Shown piece by piece: positions 22,504 through 30,626 of a stretch of DNA of 64,000 bases. The DNA comes from Candidatus Gastranaerophilales bacterium (lineage in GTDB: Bacteria; Cyanobacteriota; Vampirovibrionia; Gastranaerophilales; Gastranaerophilaceae). The stretch lies in contig CALVAX010000003.1 of NCBI GenBank assembly GCA_944325605.1, forward strand, positions 1 to 64,000, given 5' to 3'. Below the pieces are notes generated by a model. It did not search any database, was not told the origin of the DNA, and was given only the letters and a program-made list of their open reading frames with translations. The position numbers and the translations under genes were made by a program. Numbering within the stretch: position 1 is the stretch's first letter; each line of letters begins with the position of its first letter.

Positions 22504-24492
22504 TTAATCTCCATATAAGTTGTAATATTCATCGCTTTTTATATAATCCGCAAGCCACTTTCTATCCTGCGGATTTGTTGTTCCGTTTATCATCAACCAT
22601 TCATATTTTTCATAATTTGAATTAAACATCGGCACGTTCATCTGCCGTTCACGAGGGGTTAATTTTCGTGCACGCTTTGGCTTTGGTTGTTCTTCTATTT
22701 CTAAAACAGGTTCCTGTTCAATTTCTAAAACCTGAAGTTCATCTTTAGTGAATGTCTTTTTAATTTGTTTAACAAGCCGGTTTTTAATTTTCTGCTGCCT
22801 TTGATACTGCTGCTTGTATTCTTCCATATCTTTAACTGTGCCTAGAACATTTGCCATCGGGTGAACTTTTTGCACCCTATGTGCCACGCATAAAAATTCA
22901 CCTTTCATTGAATAAACTTGAATCTTGGAAAGGTCAAATAAGCTGTACCGTACATAGACCTTATCCCGAAGTCCAAGAATAACATCACTCCTGTAATGCA
23001 TTCCGAGAAATGTTATTCCGTGTTTATTTATAGTTCGTGATTCTGTTTGCATCATTAAATAATCGAGTGCAGATTTATTAATATCTTGTTTCTGAACAGA
23101 ATTTAATACCTCTTGAATTTTCTTTGAACGATCATTAGGACAGGCTTTTTGATTCCTGTATTCAAGCCACGCATTAATATATTTAATAGTCTCTTGTACT
23201 GTCGGAATATTTCCTTTTGTTTGTTGATTATGAAGTTGCAAATGCAGTTTTTCATTTCTATTCATCCACGCAGGACGGTTTTCAATTGAAGTGCCGATAT
23301 AACTTGGCATAAGTTTTTCAAATTCTTCCTGAAAATCTAAGAAAAATCTTTCTATAACTTTTGCACGTGCATTGTAAGGTTTAGCAAAAACGGAGTGAAT
23401 ACCTAAATTGGCATACACTCCGTTAAATATCCCCTCATCAAAATCTGCATCTTGGAAGAATTTAGATTTAAATGCTTTGCCGTTATCTTGATAAACTACT
23501 TTCGGGATTATTCCGAGATTTAAAATAGCGTTCCTTAAAGCACTTGCAATACATTGAGTATTTTCAGTCATCATAATTTCATAACCGACTAATGCCGTTG
23601 ATTTCCAATCTAAAAAACCGACCAAAGTTGCTCTGGTCGGCTTTCCTGTAAATGGATTTATTACTTGAAAATTAAGAACGTGTCCGTCTGCAATCAAGAC
23701 ATCTCCAACTTCTATTTTACTTATATCTCTTTCAATATATGGTTCAACCTTATCGTGGTAGGCTTTCATACCCTCACGTCTTAACACCCACTCCGCATAA
23801 TGATTTCTTCTGAAATGCTCCGCAAACCTTTTGAAAGTTATATTACTCGGCAGAGCATCTTCATCATAACCTTTTTTAATCAATACTTGTTTTGCAAGTC
23901 TGATTGCCGTATTGTATCCGAATTTATTCTGATGAAGTAAAAGAGCAAGCAGAACTTTTTTCATATTGTCATCTAAAATGCTGTTATACTCACCTTGCTT
24001 TGTTATTTTGTATTGGGGTATTAGGGATTCTGCGTTGCCTGTTTTCTTGTAGGTTTGTATGTATCTTCTCAAAGTTCCGATTGAAATACTTCCCAAAAAT
24101 TCGTATGCTTTTGGTAAATACAAACCTGAATTATACAGATCTAAAAATTCCGTATCAGCTTCTTTTATTGTCGGATATTTATTTCTATGTTCAAGTGCGG
24201 CTTTAACAATGTTCATTCTGTGATTTGCCGTCAATCTTGCTTTATCCGTTACAGTCGGCGGTTTGTAATTAAGGGGAATTATAGCCGTTGATTTGGTTTC
24301 GCATTCCCGAAGTTTTTGTTGTAATTCAGGTTCTAAACTTGAAAACAATATTTCGTATGACATTCCGCCGTTAACTTTGACTTCTCTTGAAATATATTTG
24401 CTTTCAGGTTTGTTTATTTCCATTCGGATTGAGCGGGTACTCTTTAATCCCTTAGCCTGAGCGATTTCTTTAATAGTTACATATTCATTCAT
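22504..24492 (-). CDS. MuA/TnsB-like DDE transposase (module 2)
   Basis: 662 residues from the ATG at 24492 (aaggtg 8 nt upstream); a GTG at 24501 is less likely. Two DNA-binding domains in the first ~240 residues, a core with D269 (VLIADGHVLNF), D336 (VVYQDNGKAF) and E381 (AKVIERFFLDF), a Mu_C-type barrel around DKVYVRYSLFDLSKIQV, and a basic C-terminal tail ending PMFNSNYEKYEWLM, the short motif that contacts MuB-type ATPases. It shares little sequence with the module 1 transposase. The end-type repeats at 24.6-24.8 kb lie just upstream, as binding sites for this enzyme would. Confidence 0.88.
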   Translation of the reverse strand: MNEYVTIKEIAQAKGLKSTRSIRMEINKPESKYISREVKVNGGMSYEILFSSLEPELQQKLRECETKSTAIIPLNYKPPTVTDKARLTANHRMNIVKAALEHRNKYPTIKEADTEFLDLYNSGLYLPKAYEFLGSISIGTLRRYIQTYKKTGNAESLIPQYKITKQGEYNSILDDNMKKVLLALLLHQNKFGYNTAIRLAKQVLIKKGYDEDALPSNITFKRFAEHFRRNHYAEWVLRREGMKAYHDKVEPYIERDISKIEVGDVLIADGHVLNFQVINPFTGKPTRATLVGFLDWKSTALVGYEIMMTENTQCIASALRNAILNLGIIPKVVYQDNGKAFKSKFFQDADFDEGIFNGVYANLGIHSVFAKPYNARAKVIERFFLDFQEEFEKLMPSYIGTSIENRPAWMNRNEKLHLQLHNQQTKGNIPTVQETIKYINAWLEYRNQKACPNDRSKKIQEVLNSVQKQDINKSALDYLMMQTESRTINKHGITFLGMHYRSDVILGLRDKVYVRYSLFDLSKIQVYSMKGEFLCVAHRVQKVHPMANVLGTVKDMEEYKQQYQRQQKIKNRLVKQIKKTFTKDELQVLEIEQEPVLEIEEQPKPKRARKLTPRERQMNVPMFNSNYEKYEWLMINGTTNPQDRKWLADYIKSDEYYNLYGD

Positions 24493-24507
24493 GGTACACA
24501 CACCTTA

Positions 24508-24544
24508 ACTCGGAAGATGAAGAATTGGAACAGTACTTCCGAGT
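24508..24544 (-). promoter_or_regulatory. Inverted repeat upstream of the module 2 transposase
   Basis: Perfect 9-bp arms ACTCGGAAG / CTTCCGAGT separated by 19 nt, with outer ACACA / TGTGT that partly enclose the transposase ribosome site on the mRNA. It could fold in read-through transcripts and limit transposase translation, or be a protein-binding site. Confidence 0.5.
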
Positions 24545-24615
24545 ATGTGTCGGTTTTGTATCAATTAAAAAATTTAACAGAACAGCAGAATTTTCAAAAA
24601 CCTCAAAAGACTCAC

Positions 24616-24835
24616 TTGCCCGCAATAATCATACCATTTGAACCAAGCCTTAATTTACCCAAAATATAGGCACAAAGAGGTTTAAAATCCTTTTGCCCGA
24701 AATAATCACACCATCTGCACCGAGTAGAAAAAGAGTAAAAAGAGTAATTACAGTTCACATGGTTTGATTATTTCCTACCCATGAAATCCGCTACACAAGC
24801 CGATTACCCAAAATAATCGCACCATCTGCCCTACG
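24616..24835. repeat. Transposon-end binding-site array (four copies)
   Basis: Four ~30-bp copies of a site with core GCCCGAAATAATCACACCAT: direct at 24616-24647, 24693-24724 and 24804-24835, and one inverted at about 24753-24780. Multiple short sites, one reversed, next to a MuA/TnsB-type gene are the layout of Mu and Tn7 ends. They mark the right end of the prophage close to 24.84-24.88 kb. The matching left end is not in this window. Confidence 0.75.
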
Positions 24836-24879
24836 CAAAACACTCACTTTAATACACACTTTATTACATACAAAAAAGT

Positions 24880-24914
24880 TAAAAAATAGAGATAAGGCTT
24901 AAAACCTTATCTCT
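24880..24914 (-). terminator. Terminator of the tRNA-fMet gene
   Basis: AGAGATAAGG / CCTTATCTCT hairpin with a 7-nt loop followed on the - strand by ATTTTTTA. It lies 13 nt past the CCA of the tRNA. The prophage end lies just beyond it, so the prophage did not break the tRNA transcript. Confidence 0.85.
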
Positions 24915-24927
24915 ATTGCTTTTTAAT

Positions 24928-25007
<80 letters not shown>

Positions 25008-25320
25008 AATTCTCTTACACCCCATTATTAAACGCTAAAAAACAAAAATCAAGACCCATGATTTTTTATTTAAAAATGAACCTTCCCTACAATAATTGTA
25101 GGTATGTTTGTAGGAGCGGTATGTCACCGGTAAAATAGATTAATTTTTTAGAAAACCGCCGGCGGAAAATTTATGAATAAAATTAAATGGCTGCCGGAAA
25201 TTTGTATTTAGTAATAGAAATGTTTAATAAGTATTTTATAAATACCAATAACACTGATTATATCAAGCAAAGAAACAAATTTAAAATAATTCTTATGAGC
25301 CGCCGAGCTAATTATACTTA
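25008..25320. repeat. Degenerate att remnant at the left end of the element
   Basis: No gene. 25226-25276 repeats 31962-32012 with one mismatch in 51 bp, and at 25291-25310 a shortened copy of the core (TCTTATGAGCCGCCGAGCTA) follows, just as the true core follows the right-hand copy. CCTACAAT-type arm repeats occur at about 25088-25118. A GC-rich palindrome CCGCCGGCGG at about 25156 recurs at about 27293. This looks like the scar of an earlier integration/excision at the same site. Confidence 0.6.
25019..25052 (-). promoter_or_regulatory. Promoter of tRNA-fMet supplied by the element
   Basis: On the - strand: TTGATT (25047-25052), 16 bp, then TAATAA (25025-25030), 20 nt before the tRNA 5' end. 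The same TTGATT-16-TAATAA geometry is found beyond attR at 32109-32136 in front of the displaced tRNA half. Confidence 0.7.
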
Positions 25321-25325
25321 ACAAA

Positions 25326-25354
25326 TTGAAATATCATTTTTTAATTGGTATACT
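25326..25354 (+). promoter_or_regulatory. Sigma-70-type promoter for the AIPR gene
   Basis: TTGAAA (25326-25331), 17 bp, TATACT (25349-25354), with the start codon 23 nt downstream and a weak aggggt ribosome site. Confidence 0.7.
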
Positions 25355-25376
25355 TGTGTTGATATAAGGGGTTGTT

Positions 25377-27197
25377 ATGGCTAAAACTGTTCAGAAAAAA
25401 GATATTTTCAAAAACAATATGTTAGAAGATATGTATAAAATTGCTAATAATGAAATGGGATATTCATTGAAAAATCCTAACGATGTAAACAATTTGGATT
25501 CTAAGACTAAAGGAAAGTTGTTTTTAAAATTTTACTTAAATGAGATTTTTCAAAAGAGTTATAATATTGATGCAGACTCTATAGAACAAGGAATTGTAGA
25601 TAATGCAAATGATAAAGGTATCGATTTTATAGCTATTGATGATAACAAGGTTTATATTATTCAAACAAAGTATCAATCTCGACCGTTAAAAGAAATCCCT
25701 GATTTTATAAAACTACCTAACAGTATAAAGACTGAATTATATAATAATACTTGTAACGCTGAGTTAAAAGCATTTTTTTCCGAAATAAAACGAAAGAAGA
25801 ATGTAGAATATAATTTGTTATTTGTAACTACAGAGAAAGTAACAAATGAAGAAGAAGAATATTATTCATCTTTAGTAGAAGATGAAAATATACAATTTTC
25901 CATAATTGATTCTACTAAATTAAGGACAGAATATGAAAGTATAAAAACAATGGGGGATAATCCACCGGATAAAGTTACATTAAATTTGGGCAATGAAGAT
26001 GTTATTGAACTTAATACAATATCCCCAAATGAAACTATACTTATTACTCAAAAAGGTTCTAAATTAAGAAGCCTATATCAAAATAGAGAATATAGAGAAC
26101 GATTGTTTAATCTTAATATTCGTCAATGGTTAGGAAAAAATACTGTTAACAAAGGAATGATTGAAACTATAGAAAAATCTCCTGATAAATTTTTCTATTA
26201 TAACAATGGAATAACGGCAATTTGCGAGAATTATTATTTAGATAAAGAAAAGCAATCATTAGATTGTACTAAATTTCAAGTGGTAAATGGAGCTCAAACA
26301 TTAACTACAATAGCAAAAGAACCTGAAACGGTGGATTTAACAAATGTAAAAGTTTTAATAAAGATAGTAAAAGCTGATAAATATACTAGTGGAGATAAAG
26401 AAAGTAGCCTTGCTTTTAATATTGTAAAAAACAATAATAGTCAAACCGTTATTAAATCTATTGATTTTAGAAGTAATGATGAAGTACAAATCGCTATTGA
26501 AAACAAAGTAAAAGAATATAAGTTAAAATATCCTTTAGATTATCCTATATCCAAAGAAGTAGTATATAAACGCAAACGAAGATTAAATGAGCCCAAGAAA
26601 AAAACTATTTCTATGGAAAATATTGCAAAGACATACTATTGTATGTTCATAAATCCTCCAGATGTTTATTTAAGCTCTAAAAAAATGTGGGATATTAGTG
26701 AAAATGGGCATTATTATAAAATATTTGGTATCAATGGACAAAAAGTTAATACTATATCAGATGAAGAATTTTATAAACTATTTGCTAGCTATTATATTTA
26801 TTGCTATATAGATATGAAAATTAAAAATATCTTAGTAACAAAGAATAAAGAAGAATATGCTCCGTATTATTTTAAATATCATATAATATGGGGAATTAAC
26901 GAGTTATTAAAGTTGAAATATAGCAATGAAGAAATTATAAGAATTTTTAAACAAATTGTTAATAAAGGGTATTATGTAAATGCATCAATAAATGAAAGTA
27001 AAGAACAGGCATTTAATGTATACTTTGATAAAATACAAAGATTTATCAATAGTAAAGTAGATGAAGCTAAAGAAGATGCAGAAAATGTAGCTTATAGAAG
27101 TTTACTTACTGGAGAAAAATTCATAAAATCATTAAAGCGGAGAATTACAGAAGAACGACCAGAAGATTTGCCTGAACTAATCCCTTTAGGGGAATAA
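25377..27197 (+). CDS. AIPR-family abortive infection protein with PD-(D/E)XK-like N-terminus
   Basis: 606 residues. The AIPR core spans about 215-480: RQWLGKNTVNKGMI, KFFYYNNGITAIC and FQVVNGAQTLTTIA are the family signatures, linked to phage resistance by abortive infection. The N-terminal ~200 residues contain GIDFIAI-DDNKVYIIQTKYQ (shown in parts), a D-x12-QxK layout of Mrr-like nuclease folds (D83, Q96, K98). So this may cut phage or host nucleic acid on infection. It is transcribed alone from its own promoter at the left end of the island. Sequence is markedly AT-rich. Confidence 0.88.
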   Translation: MAKTVQKKDIFKNNMLEDMYKIANNEMGYSLKNPNDVNNLDSKTKGKLFLKFYLNEIFQKSYNIDADSIEQGIVDNANDKGIDFIAIDDNKVYIIQTKYQSRPLKEIPDFIKLPNSIKTELYNNTCNAELKAFFSEIKRKKNVEYNLLFVTTEKVTNEEEEYYSSLVEDENIQFSIIDSTKLRTEYESIKTMGDNPPDKVTLNLGNEDVIELNTISPNETILITQKGSKLRSLYQNREYRERLFNLNIRQWLGKNTVNKGMIETIEKSPDKFFYYNNGITAICENYYLDKEKQSLDCTKFQVVNGAQTLTTIAKEPETVDLTNVKVLIKIVKADKYTSGDKESSLAFNIVKNNNSQTVIKSIDFRSNDEVQIAIENKVKEYKLKYPLDYPISKEVVYKRKRRLNEPKKKTISMENIAKTYYCMFINPPDVYLSSKKMWDISENGHYYKIFGINGQKVNTISDEEFYKLFASYYIYCYIDMKIKNILVTKNKEEYAPYYFKYHIIWGINELLKLKYSNEEIIRIFKQIVNKGYYVNASINESKEQAFNVYFDKIQRFINSKVDEAKEDAENVAYRSLLTGEKFIKSLKRRITEERPEDLPELIPLGE

Positions 27198-27378
27198 ATT
27201 TATCACCCCATACAGCCCGTCTCATTGTAGAATGAGGTTTCTTGGTTGTGGACACAAGTTTTCGGCTGTAAGATTTTTCTCGGTTACAAAACCGCCGGCG
27301 GTGATTAAAGAGAATGAGAGCATTCTCCGGCTGATGATGAAAACTTTATGGGCGGCGAGGTATAAAATTACAGAAAAA

Positions 27379-27702
27379 TTATTTTAACAAAAATGTCCGC
27401 ACATACTTATGTGCAAGGGCTAGTTCATCATTATTCAGTTTATTAAGCATTTTTATAATATCTGATTTTAAATCTTCTATATCTTGCAGGTAATAAAATT
27501 CAAATAAGTCTTTTGGTTCAACATCTAAATATGTTGCTAATCGCTCAATTAAATCCGGAGAAGGAAAATTTTTGCCACTCTCTATACAGCTTATATGCTT
27601 ATCATCAACATTGACCAATTCTGCAAGTTGTGCCTGCGTTAGATTTTTCTTTTTACGATATTCTTTTATTTTCCGCCCGAATAAAATTTTAATATTAACC
27701 AT
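27379..27702 (-). CDS. XRE-family transcriptional regulator
   Basis: 107 residues. A Cro/CI helix-turn-helix covers about 8-65 (LTQAQLAELVNVDDKHISCIESGKN in parts; KDLFEFYYL after it). The C-terminal 40 residues are an oligomerisation helix. It faces away from the glycosylase-like operon across a 166-bp gap that has an inverted repeat over a promoter, so it probably represses that operon and itself. Confidence 0.88.
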   Translation of the reverse strand: MVNIKILFGRKIKEYRKKKNLTQAQLAELVNVDDKHISCIESGKNFPSPDLIERLATYLDVEPKDLFEFYYLQDIEDLKSDIIKMLNKLNNDELALAHKYVRTFLLK

Positions 27703-27758
27703 TTAAACCTCTCTTTTGATTTTATTAACTTTGTAGAATATTCAGAATGGGAAATTAG

Positions 27759-27795
27759 GTAAGTATTTGACTTAAACTTACGTATTTGATAGAAT
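27759..27795 (+). promoter_or_regulatory. Promoter with overlapping operator for the glycosylase-like operon
   Basis: TTGACT (27767-27772), 17 bp, TAGAAT (27790-27795). A perfect GTAAGT / ACTTAC inverted repeat (27759-27781) covers the -35 box, a likely site for the divergent XRE regulator. Start codon of the operon follows 73 nt later. Confidence 0.65.
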
Positions 27796-27868
27796 TTATA
27801 ACGAGATAGGTAAATTTTTCTTGATTTCATACTTAATTTACAGAAATTTATCTTCTCAATAGGTAAGA

Positions 27869-28633
27869 ATGGTTAATAAATGTTCCCAAATTCTATATAT
27901 ACTTTCAGAGTTTTTAAAAGATTATCCCAAATTGGATATATCAATTTTAGAAGCAGTAGAAGCACGCAAAAATGGCAAGCATTTTAGTATTGAAGAACAT
28001 ATTAGAGGCATGATATTTTCTTTGCTTAGCAATCAAAGGGATTGGGGTGCTGTATACGAAAATAAAAAAGTTATAGAACAAATATTTTTTAATTTTGACA
28101 AAGACAAACTTAAAAATACTGATTATACCTATTTTGTTAATGCTTTAAAATCTAGAAAACTTGCTAACAGGTCTATCAATGCTCAAATGCAGAACTTAAA
28201 ATACAATGTTGAAGTTTTTGAGCAGATAGAAAAAGAATACTTTTCGCTTGATTATTTTATTACAGCTTTAAAGCCTGCAGCAGTTGCTGTTTTATTTGCA
28301 AGTACAGAAAGCCCCTACAAGTTAAAACAAATGAAATTTGCCCTAGTTCTTGAATATTTACGAAATGTCGGAATTGATACAGCAAAACCAGATGTCCATA
28401 TTGTAAGAATTTTAAAACGACTTGGCTTATTAAATAAAAGCGGCAATGAAGAAAATCAAGTTATTAATATTTTGGAAAAGATAAGTTTAGAAACCGGTAT
28501 ATCAGTAGCAAAGATTGACTTTTTGCTATGGCATTATTGTTCAGAGAATTTTTGTAATATTTGCTCTGCCAATCCTAAATGTAGTCAATGTGTGATTAAA
28601 GAGTTTTGTAATAAGGAGGAAATATGTCTGTAA
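27869..28633 (+). CDS. Endonuclease III-like HhH-GPD protein with 4Fe-4S motif
   Basis: 254 residues. The helix-hairpin-helix/GPD pattern appears late: LRNVGIDTAKPDVHIVRILKRLG (quoted in part) with the catalytic-type Asp in KPDVH. The C-terminus carries C-x5-C-x2-C-x5-C (CSANPKCSQCVIKEFC), close to the C-x6-C-x2-C-x5-C of endonuclease III. The first ~120 residues lack the usual glycosylase start. It is expected to act on modified or damaged bases; within a defence island it may recognise modified phage DNA. It overlaps the next gene by 10 nt. Confidence 0.8.
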   Translation: MVNKCSQILYILSEFLKDYPKLDISILEAVEARKNGKHFSIEEHIRGMIFSLLSNQRDWGAVYENKKVIEQIFFNFDKDKLKNTDYTYFVNALKSRKLANRSINAQMQNLKYNVEVFEQIEKEYFSLDYFITALKPAAVAVLFASTESPYKLKQMKFALVLEYLRNVGIDTAKPDVHIVRILKRLGLLNKSGNEENQVINILEKISLETGISVAKIDFLLWHYCSENFCNICSANPKCSQCVIKEFCNKEEICL

Positions 28634-28905
28634 TAAAAGAAATAGATGAATTTGTAAAATCAATGCCAATGGATTATGAATTTTCAACAAAATGGTTTAA
28701 AACAGAATTGAGTAAAAAGTATAATCGTTCTGAAGACTGTTATATTCCGTCTGACTATTGTTATAACCGTAAAAATAACGGCATAAATTATGATAAGCAA
28801 CCGCATTATTTTCTATATATCAAAAGAGGAAAATATAAATATGTAGGCAAAAACTATACTCATAATGGAATAGTGGAACATAAGCCAAGAAGAAAGAAAT
28901 CATAA
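28624..28905 (+). CDS. Small protein downstream of the HhH-GPD gene, unknown
   Basis: 93 residues. YIPSDYCYNRKNNGINYDKQ and KYVGKNYTHNGIVEHKPRRKK look like a small domain known from C-termini of some restriction-type proteins, but I cannot name the family with confidence. It starts within the end of the glycosylase gene (gaggaa before ATG) and is therefore co-translated. A basic C-terminus suggests nucleic-acid contact. Confidence 0.6.
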   Translation: MSVIKEIDEFVKSMPMDYEFSTKWFKTELSKKYNRSEDCYIPSDYCYNRKNNGINYDKQPHYFLYIKRGKYKYVGKNYTHNGIVEHKPRRKKS

Positions 28906-28916
28906 AAGAGGGAAAT

Positions 28917-29177
28917 ATGCCAGTAATAATGGATTGGATTTCAATAATTGGAAGTTATTTAGTTATTGGTACTATAGAAGATATAGTTAATGTCTTTAAA
29001 CTTGTATTAGAAAATTTTATACTTGTATTACTGGGTATAACTTTTCTTTTTGGTATTAGTGCAATTATTAAAGAAAGTATAAAAGAGTTTAAATATAAAA
29101 ACGAATCGCCGGAAGATAAAAAGAAACGGGAAGAATTAGAAAAGATTAAGGAATGGAGCCGGCGTAATAAGTGTTAA
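28917..29177 (+). CDS. Small membrane protein of the defence operon
   Basis: 86 residues with two hydrophobic stretches, WISIIGSYLVIGTIEDIV and LENFILVLLGITFLFGISAII (in parts), then a charged tail ending KKREELEKIKEWSRRNKC. It has agaggg before the ATG and follows the previous gene by 11 nt. A membrane partner next to a nuclease-type gene is common in abortive-infection modules, but its role here is not known. Confidence 0.55.
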   Translation: MPVIMDWISIIGSYLVIGTIEDIVNVFKLVLENFILVLLGITFLFGISAIIKESIKEFKYKNESPEDKKKREELEKIKEWSRRNKC

Positions 29178-29705
29178 AAAATGTACCGGCGGCGGAAAGA
29201 AAAAAATAAAAAAGATGTTTTTTAATTAAATATCCTAGTAGTAACAGTATAAGCAATATAGGAATATACAAAAATTCTGATGATAATATCGAAGTATCTA
29301 TGATAATAATTTTTTAAAAGTATTTAGACCTGAATTTTACCAGCAGAAAAAGCCCTGTTTGGCGAGGAAATGGTAAAAATTTTACAATATTTACACTTCT
29401 TCATATAAGTTTAAATTTTAAAATACAGATATAATGGGAATGTCCGGCACTTTTAAAAATTTATTGTATAACAAAATTCAAGTATAATAAGGGTTTATAG
29501 AATTTTTTATTTGACAATTTACAAAAAATTTTATATCATGAACATACAATTAAATAGGTAGTGACGATTCACCTTTATTTCTCGTCCCCAGCGTGAGCCT
29601 CCGCTATTGGTACAAATAATTTAGGCTCGACTGTAGAGATTATAATTTAAAAAGGAGAAAAAACGCACCAACAAGCAATCAAGTAGCAAAATAGGAGACA
29701 TTCTT
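29178..29705 (+). other. Intergenic region with strong promoter and structured leader
   Basis: No convincing gene. A strong promoter TTGACA-17-TATCAT at 29511-29539 would start transcription near 29547. The downstream leader has several inverted repeats: GTGA/TCAC around 29561-29572, AGCG/CGCT around 29591-29606 and GAGCCT/AGGCTC from about 29596 to 29628. It is more GC-rich than the flanks. It may be a structured RNA controlling the recombinase genes. Confidence 0.5.
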
Positions 29706-30050
29706 ATGAAACATTTGATTGTTTACGCCGGTTCAAAGACTGGCAAAAAGCGTAACAACTGTATGAGCCTGGTGCACCTTGTACGACCGTTACAAAACAC
29801 TTTTAGGACACACAAAACAGGGGAGGAACACTACCGCAACAGAATTTTAATTGAATACCGGATGTCGCCGCACCGCTTGATAAAACTTGATAAAGTTATG
29901 TCAAGTGATAGGCTATACCCTATTCACGCACTCTCATGGCATTTAAAAAGCCTTTGTTTAGAGTTGGATTTTGTTTTTTCACTCACTTCTGTGACAAAGT
30001 CTTTACATCTAACAATCGTTATCCTACAAAAAAATAAAAAGGGGAAAACG
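29706..30050 (+). other. In-frame open extension upstream of the serine recombinase
   Basis: An ATG at 29706 with taggaga 7 nt upstream opens a 115-codon stretch that runs without a stop into the recombinase. Its translation (MKHLIVYAGSKTGKKRNNC, then HLVRPLQNTFRTHKTGEEHY) resembles no known domain. It may be a short coding leader, an N-terminal extension or chance. The recombinase has its own good start at 30051. Confidence 0.4.
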
Positions 30051-30626
30051 ATGACAGGACAAAGAATTGCGTACATTAGGGTAAGCACAGCCGAACAAAA
30101 CACAGACAGTCAAAAGGCACTTTTGGCACAATACAACATAGATAAACCGTTTGAGGAAAAAGTCAGCGGTAAAAACACTGATGACCGTCCGGAACTGCAA
30201 GCGATGTTAGATTATGTCAGAGAGGGCGATACTGTCTATGTTAAAGACCTTTCAAGACTTGCACGCAATACTAAGGATTTGTTAGATATCGTGGAATATC
30301 TTGACAAGAAAGGTGTAGGCTTGTTTAGTATCAAGGAAAACATTGATACTTCAACAAACTTCGGCAAATTGATGATTACCTTTCTTGCCGCAATATATGA
30401 ATTTGAGCGTGCAAATCTTTTAGAAAGACAGCGTGACGGTATCGCCGTTGCTAAAAAGTTAGGCAAGTACAAGGGGCGAAAGAAAGTTCCAAAACCTGAT
30501 AACTTTAAAGAGGTTTATAAGAAATGGCTGAATCGTGAAATTAAATCGAATGCCGCAATACGTGAGCTGAACATTAGCGAATACGCATTCTACAAGTTCG
30601 TAAGAGAGGAGAATGCTAATGGCTAA
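30051..30626 (+). CDS. Serine recombinase, resolvase/invertase type
   Basis: About 191 residues from the ATG at 30051 (aaggggaa upstream). The catalytic domain has RIAYIRVSTAEQNTDSQ with the nucleophile Ser, VYVKDLSRLARNTKDL and LAAIYEFERANLLERQRDG, followed by a C-terminal helix-turn-helix (REIKSNAAIRELNISEYAFYK in part). It would invert or resolve short DNA segments by a cut at a dinucleotide. The end overlaps the tyrosine integrase start, so the two are coupled. Having both recombinase types in one operon is unusual. Confidence 0.88.
   Translation: MTGQRIAYIRVSTAEQNTDSQKALLAQYNIDKPFEEKVSGKNTDDRPELQAMLDYVREGDTVYVKDLSRLARNTKDLLDIVEYLDKKGVGLFSIKENIDTSTNFGKLMITFLAAIYEFERANLLERQRDGIAVAKKLGKYKGRKKVPKPDNFKEVYKKWLNREIKSNAAIRELNISEYAFYKFVREENANG

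Larger units (their letters stand above)
1..24860. mobile_element. Mu-like prophage, right part (left end outside window)
   Basis: Convergent blocks of phage genes fill this stretch: + strand terminase, tail, fibre, lysis and accessory genes to 15.6 kb, and - strand Ner, MuA, MuB, gp16 and Mor early genes back from 20.8 kb. A second transposase/ATPase module and four end-type repeats follow to 24.84 kb, just before the terminator of a chromosomal tRNA gene. The right boundary is placed between 24835 and 24880 by the last repeat and that terminator; the exact end and the target duplication cannot be read without the left end. No head, portal, sheath or tube gene is seen in the window. Confidence 0.85.

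Noticed and set aside
21150-24501. CRISPR-associated (CAST) transposon because of the TnsB/TnsC-like pair
   Set aside because: No Cas gene, no repeat-spacer array and no recognisable TniQ.
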